Shown: positions 17,150 through 26,020, counted from the stretch's first letter. The stretch: DNA of 51,067 bases from Polyangiaceae bacterium (GCA_016933275.1 JAFGBI010000050.1:1-51067), one strand, 5' to 3'. Made by a program: numbers and translations. The notes: generated from the sequence alone by a model not told the origin.

Positions 17150-17629
17150 TCACCTCGCGGCTCGGCGAGCGAGCCGCTCGGCGCGCCGAGCCGCGGCGGC
17201 GCGCGCGCGCTCCTCCTCGGCCGACGTCTCGAAGACTAGGGGCGGCACCGCCGTCGGACGCCCCGCGTCGTCGAGGGCAACGTAGACGACGTGCGCAGAA
17301 TTGGTGTGGGTGCGAACCCCGGTCGTGACGTCCTCTGCCGTCACCTCCACCTCCACCTCCAGAGAGGTGCGCCCCACCGCGCTGACCGCGGCGCTGCAGC
17401 AGAGCAGCTGACCCACGTGGACCGGGGAAACGAAGGTCACCGAGTCGATGGCGACGGTCACACAAGGTCGGTGGGCGTGGCGCATGGCGCTGATGGCACC
17501 CGCCTCGTCGAGCATCTGCAGCACTACGCCACCATGCACCTTCCCGAAGGGATTCGCGTGCTCGGGGAGCATGAGCCGGTGGAGGTCAACCCGGGATCGG
17601 GCCGGAGGTTTGCCGGGTACTTCGGTCAC
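17150..17629 (-). CDS. Acyl-CoA thioesterase, hotdog fold
   Basis: 159 aa from a GTG start. Hydrolyses acyl-CoA to free acid and CoA in the cytoplasm. Family features are [20 protein letters not shown] (hotdog helix with the catalytic Asp/Glu region), [20 protein letters not shown] and [13 protein letters not shown]. The Arg/Ala-rich C-terminal tail (about 25 residues) is not conserved. The length fits YciA/BFIT-type single-hotdog enzymes. It is divergent from the macro-domain gene, and the chain-length preference cannot be read. Confidence 0.93.
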   Translation of the reverse strand: MTEVPGKPPARSRVDLHRLMLPEHANPFGKVHGGVVLQMLDEAGAISAMRHAHRPCVTVAIDSVTFVSPVHVGQLLCCSAAVSAVGRTSLEVEVEVTAEDVTTGVRTHTNSAHVVYVALDDAGRPTAVPPLVFETSAEEERARAAAARRAERLARRAAR

Positions 17630-17733
17630 CAGCGGAGCGTAGCGCGGATGCCGCGGCTGTCCTCCCCGCGTCCGCCGCGCTGTTCGCCTCGGAACGAGTC
17701 GCGCGGTTCCCCCCGTTTTCTACGGAGAAGGGG

Positions 17734-17739
17734 TATACT
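17734..17739 (+). promoter_or_regulatory. Candidate -10 (TATACT) for the macro-domain/recQ operon
   Basis: TATACT, one change from TATAAT, lies 31 nt before the macro-domain ATG. I see no good -35 at 16-18 nt spacing, so support is partial. Confidence 0.35.
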
Positions 17740-17770
17740 CGACCAGCGCGGACGAGCAGCGGAGGTACGA

Positions 17771-18286
17771 ATGGACGGGCGGATCACCGTCGTCGAGGGC
17801 GACATCACCAGCCAAGACACCGACGCCATCGTGAATGCCGCCAACACCACCCTCCTCGGTGGCGGCGGGGTGGATGGCGCCATTCACCGCGCCGCCGGGC
17901 CCGAGCTCCTCGCCGAATGCCGTACCCTCGGCGGCGCACAGACCGGCGAGGCGAAGGTGACGCGGGGCCATCGACTCCCCGCGCGCTACGTCATCCATAC
18001 GCCTGGACCCGTGTGGCACGGTGGTCGGTCGAACGAGGCCGAGCTTCTGGCCAGCTGCTACCGGAACAGCTTCGCCCTAGCCCAAGATGTCGGCGCCCGC
18101 ACCATCGCGTTCCCTACGATCAGCACGGGGATCTACCGATATCCGATCGAGCAGGCAACGGCGATCGCCGTCCGCGAGGCGCGGCGTGCCCTCGCTGCCG
18201 AGCTCGTGCAGAAGGTCCGCTTCGTGTGCTTCTCGCACCGCGACGCGGAGGTCTATCGACGGGAGCTCGCAACGCGTCCGCGATGA
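17771..18286 (+). CDS. Macro-domain ADP-ribose hydrolase (YmdB/MacroD type)
   Basis: 171 aa from ATG 17771, with GGAGG 7 nt upstream. A single macro domain fills the protein. Diagnostic motifs are [20 protein letters not shown] and [21 protein letters not shown] (substrate loop), then the second loop [12 protein letters not shown]. These proteins remove ADP-ribose from O-acetyl-ADP-ribose, proteins or nucleic acids. The stop codon overlaps the recQ start (ATGA), so the two are translationally coupled; this suggests a link to DNA repair or ADP-ribosylated DNA, which is inference. Confidence 0.95.
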   Translation: MDGRITVVEGDITSQDTDAIVNAANTTLLGGGGVDGAIHRAAGPELLAECRTLGGAQTGEAKVTRGHRLPARYVIHTPGPVWHGGRSNEAELLASCYRNSFALAQDVGARTIAFPTISTGIYRYPIEQATAIAVREARRALAAELVQKVRFVCFSHRDAEVYRRELATRPR

Positions 18287-20049
18287 GAGGGCGCGAGGCG
18301 CGGAGCCCGGCTTCGTGCTACACGGCGCCCGTGAACGTCGTCGCCGTGGTCGACCGTCTCCGAACCGAGTGGCCGGAGCGGCAGGGGGATCCGAGCTGGC
18401 GAGCGGACACGCTCGATGCACTGGCGCAGCTGCGCGCGCATTTTCGGCGCAACCCAGCCGCGTTCCCGGCCGACGTACTCGCCGTGCTCCAAAACCTTGC
18501 TCAAGACCTACGCACGAACGAGCGGGCCCACCTCCCGGCCGACCTTACCCAACCCCTCCGCGACACCTTCGGCTACGAGGCCTTTCGGCCAGGACAGGAG
18601 GCCATCGTGCGCACCGTGCTGTCGGGCCGCGACACCGTGGGGGTGATGCCCACCGGAGCGGGCAAGTCGCTCACCTATCAACTCCCGGCTCGCCTACTCG
18701 GTGGCACCACCGTCGTCATCTCGCCACTCATCGCCCTGATGAAGGACCAGGTGGATGCGCTGGGTGAGCATGGGTTTCGCGCCACCGCCCTCAACTCGGC
18801 GCTTGACGACACCGAGCGCACGCGACGCATCGCGGGGCTCGCGGCCGGGAAATACGAGCTGGTGTACGCTGCGCCCGAGGGGCTGGAGGCGTCCGCAGGG
18901 TGGGCCTTGCGCGAAGTAGACGTGCGACTGGTCGCGGTGGACGAGGCGCACTGTATCAGCCAATGGGGTCACGACTTCCGCCCGGCGTATCGACGGCTGG
19001 TGGGGCTCAAGCGCCGTTTCCCCGGCGTCCCGGTGCTGGCACTCACCGCGACCGCCACCCCGGCGGTCACACGCGACATCATCACCGAGCTTGGGATGGC
19101 GGCCCCGGCGGTGTTCAAGAGCTCCTTCTTCCGACCAAACCTCCGCCTCGCCGCCCACCGCAAGGGGGATGGGGGCGTGAAGGACGTGCGGCGGGCGATC
19201 CGGGACGTGGCGCGGCGGCACGGTGGGGAGAGCGGGATCGTGTACTGCCTGTCGCGACGCAGCACCGAATCGGTCGCCGACTACCTCCGAGGGGAGGGGA
19301 TCCGCGCGGACTGCTACCACGCCGGACTGCTCCCAAACGCTCGCGACCGCGTCCAGGACGCGTTCCGCGACGGCACCATCGACTGCGTCGTCGCAACGAT
19401 CGCCTTCGGCATGGGGATCGACAAGCCGGATGTACGGTACGTCATCCATCGCGACATGCCACGGTCGATCGAGGGATACTACCAGGAAGTGGGACGCGCG
19501 GGGCGCGATGGCCTGCCGAGTGATTGCGTGCTCTACTACTCCTGGGCAGAGGTGAAGGCCTACGATCGCTTCGCGGGCGAGATCGAGAACGAAGGGGTGG
19601 CGACGCGGCTCTCCCAGCAGGCGCGCGCGATGTTCCGCTTCGCGGAGGCCACGGGGTGCCGCCACCAGAACCTCGTCCGCTACTTCGACGAGGGCATCCC
19701 GCCCTGTGGCACGGCCTGTGACTACTGCGGCCTGTCCGGCCAATCCTTGCCGAATCGCGATCGTACGGAGCGGGTCGGTAGCCGGCAACCCGGGCAACGC
19801 GAAATCGAGCCGCCGAGCAACGCCGATGGGGCCATCGATCCTTGGATCGAGGCGCTGCGCCTCCTCCGCCGCGAGCTCGCGGCCGAGCGGCACGTCCCCG
19901 CCTACGTCGTCTTCAACGACGCGACCCTGCTGGAGCTCGCAGCACACCGCCCGCGCAGCGCGGAGGCGTTGCTGCAAGTGAGCGGGATTGGACCGGCGAA
20001 GCTCGAGCGCTATGGCGACCGACTCCTGGCGCTCTTCTCCCGCGCGTGA
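18283..20049 (+). CDS. recQ: RecQ-type ATP-dependent DNA helicase lacking the winged-helix domain
   Basis: 588 aa from ATG 18283, chosen for its 4-nt overlap with the upstream gene; a GTG at 18331 is the alternative. An N-terminal extension of about 85 residues precedes the SF2 core: FRPGQEAIV, Walker A TGAGKS (Lys128), DEAH (Asp220), [18 protein letters not shown] and [10 protein letters not shown]. The zinc site has Cys459, 475, 479 and 482. A linker of only about 33 residues then leads straight to a C-terminal HRDC domain (about 516-588, with [16 protein letters not shown]). In E. coli RecQ a winged helix of about 100 residues lies between zinc site and HRDC; it is missing here. 3'-5' unwinding in recombination and repair is expected. 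Confidence 0.95.
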   Translation: MRGREARSPASCYTAPVNVVAVVDRLRTEWPERQGDPSWRADTLDALAQLRAHFRRNPAAFPADVLAVLQNLAQDLRTNERAHLPADLTQPLRDTFGYEAFRPGQEAIVRTVLSGRDTVGVMPTGAGKSLTYQLPARLLGGTTVVISPLIALMKDQVDALGEHGFRATALNSALDDTERTRRIAGLAAGKYELVYAAPEGLEASAGWALREVDVRLVAVDEAHCISQWGHDFRPAYRRLVGLKRRFPGVPVLALTATATPAVTRDIITELGMAAPAVFKSSFFRPNLRLAAHRKGDGGVKDVRRAIRDVARRHGGESGIVYCLSRRSTESVADYLRGEGIRADCYHAGLLPNARDRVQDAFRDGTIDCVVATIAFGMGIDKPDVRYVIHRDMPRSIEGYYQEVGRAGRDGLPSDCVLYYSWAEVKAYDRFAGEIENEGVATRLSQQARAMFRFAEATGCRHQNLVRYFDEGIPPCGTACDYCGLSGQSLPNRDRTERVGSRQPGQREIEPPSNADGAIDPWIEALRLLRRELAAERHVPAYVVFNDATLLELAAHRPRSAEALLQVSGIGPAKLERYGDRLLALFSRA

Positions 20050-20091
20050 GCGGCGCCGACCCTTCGGGCTCCCCCTCGTTCATCCATCGGA

Positions 20092-20277
20092 CTACGGGGT
20101 GAGCTCACCCTCGGACGCCGCCTCGGGGTTGGCCGAGAAGGCAACGGTCACCACGGCTGCCGTGATCGAGAGCGCGAGCAGCACGATGGCGAAGGCACCG
20201 ACCATCTTCATGGTGCGCTGACGTCTCAGCGCACGGATGGCGTTCTCCGGGTCGAGAGTATCGAGATTCGTAGGCAT
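20092..20277 (-). CDS. Small single-pass membrane protein
   Basis: 61 aa from ATG 20277, with a purine-rich AAAGGGGGG upstream. A charged N-terminus (about 25 residues, ALRRQRTMK) leads into one membrane helix (MVGAFAIVLLALSITAAVV), then a short acidic tail. Family not recognised. It is convergent with recQ. Confidence 0.6.
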   Translation of the reverse strand: MPTNLDTLDPENAIRALRRQRTMKMVGAFAIVLLALSITAAVVTVAFSANPEAASEGELTP

Positions 20278-20448
20278 GGACTGCCCCCCTTTCCTGGCAA
20301 CGAGCATACCGCGCCGCCGGCGGGCGACCAGGGTAGTTCCCGCTGGACGGGATCTCGCGAGGGTCCGTCCGAACGATCGCTCCATTCGCCGCCGCATTTC
20401 CCTTGTCGGCGCTTCCTTCCCGCCGCCGCGCCAGAGTGAGCGTTCGCT

Positions 20449-21501
20449 CTACTTCACGGTGACCCGCTCGCGCTTCGCGTCCCCTAGGCGCGTGAGGCAG
20501 GCGTTCTCTTTTCGGTAAAGGGCCGCGAAGGAGTTGTTGAGCTGCAGGAGGAAGTACTCGCCGCGCTGCCGAGCAAACTGACGATAGGATTCCACCACGC
20601 GCGGCATGTCCTGGGCGAGCGAGACGTCGATGCAGCTCTTGGCCGTTCGCGGTGACAACGCGGCGCGCAACCGCTGCCGCTGCGCGAGCAAGTCGAACAC
20701 CTTCTCCTGCGCAGCAACGGTCTGCGAAGTCCCCCCGTAGCCCGTGAGGGTCTGGTTGAGGCAGGCGAGTTCGACAGCCGGGCAGGCAGCGGCCGCCACC
20801 GTGTGCCGGGTGAGGGCCGCGAGCACGGCCTCCTGCGAGTAGCTCCCTTCGTCGGCGGCGAGCAAAGCGTCGACTTCTTCGCCCATCGCCGCGGCTTTCG
20901 TCTCGCATGCTGCACGCTCTGGCAGCTCGGAGCAGACGCCGTCGGCGTCGGGCGGCAGGGTGCCGCGCACGTACTCGAGGCGTCCCTCCCAGAGCGTCAG
21001 CTCTTGCTGCTGTTCCGTGACCGCGGGCAGAGCCTCGATCTGCCCGCGCCGCTCGGCGATGACCCGCTGTCGTTCGTCATTCGCCGCTCGGTCCTCGAGG
21101 CGCGTGATGCACTCGGCGATCCCGGTCAGGCACCGGTTCTCGTCTTGATGGAAGGCTCGAAGCTCGCGGCTCCCGCCCGTCGAGAGCAGCCGCTCCTCGA
21201 CACATCGTTCGCTCTCTCCGCTCGGCACGGCATTGCACTCGGGGAACCGCTCCGGGTCGAGGATGGCGTCGCGCTGTTCTGCGCTGGTCAGCAGGCAGTC
21301 GCCAACTTGAAACTCGCAGGATTGGCGGAGTTTCTGGTCAGCAGCGACAAGCTTCGCCATGAGCCCGTCCCGAAGCCGCACCTGTTCGGCGATCTCGACC
21401 TGAACGGCCGGGTCCACGGTCCTGGGAGGTGGTGACGGCTTCGTGCTGCAGGCGAGAACGACGAACGGAGCGAGCAGCAGCAGCGGGGTGAGGTGACGCA
21501 C
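20449..21501 (-). CDS. Hypothetical Cys-containing helical lipoprotein
   Basis: 350 aa. A lipoprotein signal ends VVLAC (Cys 18). The mature protein is mostly alpha-helical, with Gln/Arg/Glu-rich segments and about ten Cys spread in pairs (for example CEFQVGDC and CLTGIAEC), suggesting disulfide-linked helices in the periplasm. No enzyme motif is visible and I do not recognise a family. The small membrane protein gene lies downstream on the same strand, after about 170 nt. Confidence 0.8.
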   Translation of the reverse strand: MRHLTPLLLLAPFVVLACSTKPSPPPRTVDPAVQVEIAEQVRLRDGLMAKLVAADQKLRQSCEFQVGDCLLTSAEQRDAILDPERFPECNAVPSGESERCVEERLLSTGGSRELRAFHQDENRCLTGIAECITRLEDRAANDERQRVIAERRGQIEALPAVTEQQQELTLWEGRLEYVRGTLPPDADGVCSELPERAACETKAAAMGEEVDALLAADEGSYSQEAVLAALTRHTVAAAACPAVELACLNQTLTGYGGTSQTVAAQEKVFDLLAQRQRLRAALSPRTAKSCIDVSLAQDMPRVVESYRQFARQRGEYFLLQLNNSFAALYRKENACLTRLGDAKRERVTVK

Positions 21502-21859
21502 TTTGGATCCGGTTCCTCATGTGATGGGAGGTTTGCTCGCCATGGGGCGCGAAGTCACCCCACGATGTCATGATCGTAGCACGCCCCCACCAGGCGCCAC
21601 GGACGTCACGGGCGGAACGTCGCCGTTTCAGGTCCGCAATCCCCGGGTGTTGGCGCGCCGCGCAAGGTCACGGTGCCTGCCGCGATGGCTCGTGGCATGT
21701 CGGTTGCAGTGCCTACCGAACATGGCATCACGCCCTGCCTCGCGCAGTTGTCCAGAGAGCCATCCCCAGCCTCATCCCAAGACTCGTCCGCACCATCCTC
21801 CTTCGCGACCTCCGCTACGCCTCTTGCTTGCTGGTGCCGCGTCCACGAGGTGGGCCGAG
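21502..21859. other. Intergenic gap
   Basis: 358 nt upstream of two divergent frames. Open frames here have Pro/Arg/His-rich products without gene-like composition. The last 40-50 nt may encode the start of the receiver-like protein at 21860-22168 from a non-standard start. Confidence 0.4.
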
Positions 21860-22168
21860 ATGTGGCGACTCGTCGCGCAGTGCCACCCACATTGGCGGAT
21901 CGACATGACAAGCTCCCCCGCGGCAGCTCGGCGCTACCTCGACGACCACTCCGTCGATGCCCTAATCGCGCCCCTGACAGCGCTGGACGCTGGGATGGCC
22001 GCGGTGCTGGAGGCGGCGCGTGCCGGGCACCCGGAGGTGCGACGGATCGCGGTAATCGATTGTGGGATGCGCTCCCATCCCGAAGCGCAGCATGCGAACG
22101 CCATGATCGAGGCGGCGGCTCCCGCCACCCTTCTCTTCTTGCTCGACGCCACCCTCGCACACGCATGA
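21860..22168 (+). CDS. Degenerate response-regulator receiver-like protein
   Basis: 102 aa from ATG 21860; the fold-like sequence seems to begin about 15 residues earlier (LRLLLAG), so the start is unsure. The pattern follows a receiver domain of the HD-regulator type: WRIDMTSSPAAARRYLDD, then VDALIAPLTALDAG where active receivers have DVVVSDMRMPGMDG, then ARAGHPEVRRIAVIDCG. The phospho-acceptor Asp is replaced (Pro in the aligned position), so phosphorylation is unlikely. It could be a pseudo-receiver or a decaying gene. No histidine kinase is adjacent. Confidence 0.4.
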   Translation: MWRLVAQCHPHWRIDMTSSPAAARRYLDDHSVDALIAPLTALDAGMAAVLEAARAGHPEVRRIAVIDCGMRSHPEAQHANAMIEAAAPATLLFLLDATLAHA

Positions 22169-22495
22169 CCCGCGGTGGGGGGACTCCCGCCGGTTGGATT
22201 GTCGGACAGCAGAGCAGGGTAGGGTGGCCCCTGCTAGGTTGGCGCGACCCGGGTGGGGCGGACGAGCCTGGCCGAACGTGGCTTCACCGGGCGCTGAACC
22301 GGGAGGCTTCCCGGTCGCATTCGAGCCCGGCGAAGCTCGGAGCGGGCGGGTGACCGGCAAGGACCGCCGATGCCCCTGAAGCCGTCGTGGGGTGCCGGTG
22401 TAGGTCGAGTACCCCGCCACGAGAGGGGGTTTACCCTCCCGGCCATGCCCCCCTATACTGGCGCCCGCGCTATCGCCATGAAGGGGATCACAATA
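22169..22495. other. Intergenic gap with promoter
   Basis: 327 nt without a supported gene. The promoter listed at 22430-22459 lies near its right end. Confidence 0.5.
22430..22459 (+). promoter_or_regulatory. Sigma-70-like promoter for the DUF4398/OmpA operon
   Basis: TTTACC (22430-22435), an 18-nt spacer and TATACT (22454-22459) resemble a housekeeping promoter. Transcription would start about 30 nt before the ATG at 22496, leaving a short leader. Confidence 0.5.
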
Positions 22496-22873
22496 ATGAT
22501 GCGAAACACCTGGCCTCTGCTACTCCCGCTCTTGGTCGCATGCGGCGGGGCGCCCCCGCCCAACGACCAAATGGCCAAGACCGAAGCCGAGATTCGGGCT
22601 GCCCAGGTCAAGCTCGACGAGCTGCGCCAGGCAGGCCCGAGCGACGGCACACCGAAGGTGGAGCTTCACCTGAAGCTCGCGAGTGACCAGGTCGCCGAAG
22701 CGAAGAAGCTCATCGCCGACAAGGACATGGACCGGGCCGAGCTGGTCTTGCTCCGCGCAGAGAAAGACGCCCAATACGCCCTCAACCTTGCCCAGGAGTG
22801 GGAGGCGAGGGCGCGCGCCGAGGCGAAGGTGCAGGAGGTGAACGAGCTCCGCGAGAAGATGGTGAAGCCATGA
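22496..22873 (+). CDS. DUF4398-type helical lipoprotein
   Basis: 125 aa from ATG 22496 (ATG 22478 or 22499 also possible). The signal ends LLVAC, followed by a Gly/Pro stretch. The rest is a long amphipathic helix pair (KTEAEIRAAQVKLDELRQ, KLASDQVAEAKKLIADKDMD, RAELVLLRAEKDAQYALNLA), the pattern of DUF4398 periplasmic lipoproteins. Its stop overlaps the start of the OmpA protein (ATGA). In other Gram-negatives DUF4398 proteins pair with or fuse to OmpA domains, suggesting a shared role in anchoring the outer membrane. Confidence 0.85.
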   Translation: MMRNTWPLLLPLLVACGGAPPPNDQMAKTEAEIRAAQVKLDELRQAGPSDGTPKVELHLKLASDQVAEAKKLIADKDMDRAELVLLRAEKDAQYALNLAQEWEARARAEAKVQEVNELREKMVKP

Positions 22874-23853
22874 AGCAGCCGTCAGCGATGAGGAGGACGA
22901 CCGTGACGACGCATCGATTCCAGGCGTTCGGACCGCGCGGCGTGCTCGCGCCGGCCCCCGTTCATTCATTTTGGCCCCGTGCCGCCCTGACCGGCTTAAT
23001 CCTACTGGCGTTCGGTGGGCTCTCCGCCTGCGGCAAGGCAGTCGCCCCGAAGGAGCTCAAGAGCGCGCGCGACGCCTTCGTCGCAGCCAAGGCAGGCCCG
23101 CCGGCTGAGCTCGCCCCCGCCCAGCTCGAGGAGGGTCGCCAGGCCCTCGACCGGGCAGAGGAGAGCTTCGAGAAGAACAAGGACAAGCCAGAGACGGTGG
23201 ATCTCGCCTACGTGGCCCTCCGCCAGATCGAGCTCGCCCAGAGCGCAGCGGCGACCGAAGCCGCCCGGCGCGACCAGGTCGCGGCCGAAAGGGACGTGGA
23301 CCTGCTCGAGAAGAAGTTTCAAGAGGCGACCGAGGCCCGTCTCGACAAGACCGAAGCGCAGCTCGCGAAGGAACGGTCCACGGCCGAACGCACGGCGGCG
23401 GAGCTCGAGAAGGAGCGCAAGGCTCGCGAAGACGTCGAGAAGAAGCTCTCCGCGGCCCTGATGAGCCTCGAGAAGATCGCCCAGGTCAAGGAGGAAGCCC
23501 GCGGCGTGGTCATCACCCTCTCCGGATCGGTCCTCTTCGCGAGTGGCAAGAGCGAGCTCCTGCCGATCGCTCAATCGAAGCTTGACGACGTGGCCAAGGC
23601 GGTCAAGGACCAGGGATACAAGAAGATCATCGTCGAGGGCCACACGGACAACATCGGCACCGAATCCAACAACATCGCGCTCTCACAGCGGCGCGCCGAG
23701 GCCGTGCGCTCCTATCTCATCACCCGCGGCATCGAATCAGCGAAGACGACGGCGATCGGGATCGGGGAGTCCCGTCCCGTTGCCGACAACAGCACGGCGG
23801 AAGGCCGCGCGAACAACCGCCGAGTCGAGCTGGTCGTCACTCCCGAGTCGTGA
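22870..23853 (+). CDS. DUF4398/OmpA-domain lipoprotein
   Basis: 327 aa from ATG 22870. Lipobox GLSAC (near residue 53) after an unusually long n-region, so an internal start is possible. A DUF4398-like helical region (about 55-135) and a Glu/Lys/Ala coiled coil (about 140-205) lead to a C-terminal OmpA/Pal domain: VLFASGKSELLPIAQSKLDD, IIVEGHTDNIGTESNN, LSQRRAEAVRSYL, NNRRVELVV. It should bind peptidoglycan non-covalently. The 4-nt overlap with the preceding lipoprotein argues for co-translation. Confidence 0.92.
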   Translation: MKQPSAMRRTTVTTHRFQAFGPRGVLAPAPVHSFWPRAALTGLILLAFGGLSACGKAVAPKELKSARDAFVAAKAGPPAELAPAQLEEGRQALDRAEESFEKNKDKPETVDLAYVALRQIELAQSAAATEAARRDQVAAERDVDLLEKKFQEATEARLDKTEAQLAKERSTAERTAAELEKERKAREDVEKKLSAALMSLEKIAQVKEEARGVVITLSGSVLFASGKSELLPIAQSKLDDVAKAVKDQGYKKIIVEGHTDNIGTESNNIALSQRRAEAVRSYLITRGIESAKTTAIGIGESRPVADNSTAEGRANNRRVELVVTPES

Positions 23854-23899
23854 GTCCGCACCATCGGCGCGCCGATCGCTCCGCCGCCCTGGTATCCCG

Positions 23900-23939
23900 C
23901 CTCGAACGAGCTTCATCCTGGTGATGGGCTCGTTCGAGG
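23900..23939 (+). terminator. 12-bp stem hairpin after the OmpA lipoprotein
   Basis: CCTCGAACGAGC and GCTCGTTCGAGG are exact complements around a 16-nt loop, 46 nt after the stop. A T/C-rich stretch (TCTTTCTTCT) follows after about 8 nt. A factor-independent terminator is likely, though the T-tract is offset. Confidence 0.6.
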
Positions 23940-24058
23940 GGGTCGGTCTTTCTTCTCGCGGATCGACCGGTGATCGAACGGCTCGCCACGATGGGTCCGT
24001 GGGCAAGGCGCCGCGGGCTGGCCTCCATTCGATCCGGTAGCGGCGGGCCTGTCCTGCG

Positions 24059-24216
24059 CTAGAGCAGCAATCAGGTTGGTTGCTGCCTCAAATCAACAAC
24101 CTAGAGCACCGAACCGGCAGCAGACCTCTCCAGAGGCAGCGCTGGAAACGCGTCCTCACCTCGCACAAACGCGTTTCCAGCGCTGCCGTTGCTGTTGGCA
24201 ACCTGATCGGTGCTCT
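24059..24216 (+). repeat. Palindromic intergenic repeat, copy R2 (intact)
   Basis: The arm (24059-24100) starts CTAGAGCAGCAATC and contains a short AGCAATC/GGTTGCT hairpin. The body (24103-24216) is bounded by AGAGCACCGA and TCGGTGCTCT, which are exact inverted repeats. Inside, GGCAGCGCTGGAAACGCGT (24135-24153) and its exact complement (24169-24187) form a 19-bp stem with a 15-nt loop. No coding capacity. It lies between the convergent OmpA-lipoprotein and Asp-rich lipoprotein genes. The structure suggests a non-autonomous element mobilised in trans, or an RNA hairpin. Confidence 0.85.
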
Positions 24217-24305
24217 GAAGCCAGATACTCCTGGCGTCCTCTCACGCCAGCGCGGCAGGCAAGCCGAAGGCCGTGGGTCTTGCCTGCTCTCGCCAGATCT
24301 CGCGG

Positions 24306-25001
24306 TCAGTAGTCGGTGTCGCCGTCGTCACCCGACTTGGATGAGCTTCCCTTGTCCTTGTCCTTGTCCTTGTCCTTGTCCTTGTCCTCGTCCTCGTCCT
24401 CGTCCTCGTCCTCATCCTCTTCCTCGTCGCTGCCACTCGAACGCTCGACGGGACCAGATTCCCCGGAGTCGTCCCAGCCGCCCCCCACGCCGCGCTGCTC
24501 AAGCTCGTCGGGCATCACGCTGTCGAGATTGGGAACGACATTGGCCTGCTTGACAGCCTTCCACTTCTGACCGAGCTCATCCTGGTCGAGGCCGCGCTCT
24601 CCCTCGATGTAGTCAGGATCCTTCTCACCCGGCGCATCCTTGTAGACGAAGTAGCCCTTCCCCTTCGTCTTCGCCGAGGGACCGACCATCCCGATTCGGG
24701 TTTCCTCCCAAATGTAGTGGAGAACGGTCCCGTCAACGGTGCCGGTCAACTCTCCCCAGGACTCGCCGCTGTCCCGGCGCCAACGCCCAGTGGCCTCGTC
24801 GCCCTGCAAGACGAGGTGGAGATTGCCGTACAGCTGGTCATAGTAGACGCCCGTCCAATCGCCGCCGATGGGCATCTCGCCAGGCGTGACGTGCGCCACC
24901 TTGGGACCGTTCTGTTTGCCCCCACACCCCATCGTGGCAAGCGGAAGGGCCAGCAGCCCCGTGCAAGCGAGCATCCATACGGTGCGTGTCGTCGTCGCCA
25001 T
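24306..25001 (-). CDS. Hypothetical lipoprotein with (K/E)D hexanucleotide-repeat tail
   Basis: 231 aa from ATG 25001. The signal ends TMGC, then GGKQ. A central domain of about 90 residues (GDWTGVYYDQLYGNLHLVLQ, GRWRRDSGESWGELTG, GTVLHYIWEET) looks like a small beta-barrel of the lipocalin-like kind seen in myxobacterial exported proteins. The last 45 residues are almost only Glu, Asp, Lys and Ser, encoded by 13 near-identical hexamers (24351-24428). Changes in hexamer number keep frame but alter tail length. Function unknown. Confidence 0.82.
   Translation of the reverse strand: MATTTRTVWMLACTGLLALPLATMGCGGKQNGPKVAHVTPGEMPIGGDWTGVYYDQLYGNLHLVLQGDEATGRWRRDSGESWGELTGTVDGTVLHYIWEETRIGMVGPSAKTKGKGYFVYKDAPGEKDPDYIEGERGLDQDELGQKWKAVKQANVVPNLDSVMPDELEQRGVGGGWDDSGESGPVERSSGSDEEEDEDEDEDEDEDKDKDKDKDKDKGSSSKSGDDGDTDY
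24351..24428 (-). repeat. Hexanucleotide microsatellite in coding sequence
   Basis: Thirteen tandem hexamers on the plus strand: six exact CTTGTC, four CTCGTC, then CTCATC, CTCTTC and CTCGTC. On the coding strand they give Lys-Asp, Glu-Asp and related acidic pairs. The exact repetition of six copies suggests recent slippage. Confidence 0.9.
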
Positions 25002-25111
25002 GGAGGCGACTCTACCACCGAACCGGCGGGATTTTTCAAGCGCGCTGGGGACGAGCCCAGGGGGCAGGTAGAAAAATACCGTATGAGCGGCCGCCTCACG
25101 AGGGTCGCGGC

Positions 25112-26020
25112 TCAACCGAACCGGAGCTCCGCGCCCAGCGCCCGTCCCACGGCCTCGGCGGCCGCGGCATCACCGGGCCAGGCTACGGAGACCGCGCGAC
25201 GCCGGGTCCACCGCGCCTCGAGATCGGAGAGGAACGCACGCAGCAGCAGGGTCTCGCCCCTGCGTTCGGCGAAAGCGGCCAAGGGCACCTGGCAACTCCC
25301 CTCGACGGCGCGCATCACGCCTCGCTCCGCTGCCACCGCGGTCGCCGTGTCCGGGTCGTCCAGCACCGCGACCAAGGCGCGCGCCTCGCCGTCGTCGGCG
25401 CGGGTCTCGAGCGCCAGGGCTCCCTGCCCCACCGCCGGCAGGCACAGCTCGGGGTCGATGCGTTCGACCACCCGCCCCGACAGGCCAAGACGATCGAGCC
25501 CCGCGCAGGCCAGTACGAGCGCGTCCACCTCGCCGCGCTCGCACCTGCCCAGCCGCGTATCGACGTTGCCGCGCAGCGGAACGATCGCGAGATCGGGACG
25601 GGCAGCACCGAGCTGCCGGGCACGCCGCAGCGATGAGGTCCCGACGCGACTCCCGCTCGGAAGATCCATAAACCCCTTGCCCGTTCGCGAGATCCACGCG
25701 TCCCGCGGGTCCTCACGGCGCGGGTACGCGGCGAGCACCAGACCGGGGGCCGTATCCGCAGGAACGTCCTTCGCGGAGTGGATCGCGAGACGCGCCGTCC
25801 CATCGAGCAGGGCCTGCTCGATCTCCTTGATGAAGAGCCCTTTGCCGCCGATCGCAGCGAGCGAGCGATCCTGGATTCGGTCTCCGGTCGTCGTCACCAG
25901 AAGCTCGGTGAAGGTAACCGTGGGATGCCGAGCACCGAGCGCCGCGATGGTCGCGTGGGTCTGCGCGAGCGCGAGCGCGCTGCGCCGAGTCGCGACGACA
26001 ATGGTGGCGGGCTGCCTCAC
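25112..26020 (-). CDS. hemC: Porphobilinogen deaminase (hydroxymethylbilane synthase)
   Basis: 302 aa from GTG 26020, overlapping the hemA stop (GTGA). Joins four porphobilinogens into hydroxymethylbilane in the C5 haem pathway, in the cytoplasm. Seen: VVATRRSALALAQ (N-terminal substrate site), GDRIQDRSLAAIGGKGLFIK, HSAKDVPAD (catalytic Asp), SSLRRARQL, and Cys243 in VEGSCQVPLAAFA for the dipyrromethane cofactor. Length is normal for the family (about 300-315). Last gene of the hemX-hemA-hemC run. Confidence 0.97.
   Translation of the reverse strand: MRQPATIVVATRRSALALAQTHATIAALGARHPTVTFTELLVTTTGDRIQDRSLAAIGGKGLFIKEIEQALLDGTARLAIHSAKDVPADTAPGLVLAAYPRREDPRDAWISRTGKGFMDLPSGSRVGTSSLRRARQLGAARPDLAIVPLRGNVDTRLGRCERGEVDALVLACAGLDRLGLSGRVVERIDPELCLPAVGQGALALETRADDGEARALVAVLDDPDTATAVAAERGVMRAVEGSCQVPLAAFAERRGETLLLRAFLSDLEARWTRRRAVSVAWPGDAAAAEAVGRALGAELRFG

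Noticed and set aside
21503..21859. N-terminal part of a 221-residue open frame
   Set aside because: Composition is Pro/Arg/His/Ser-rich and unlike the gene-like C-terminal part; only 21860-22168 was kept.
24351..24428. CRISPR-like array
   Set aside because: Hexamers are directly adjacent with no unique spacers and lie in a coding frame.
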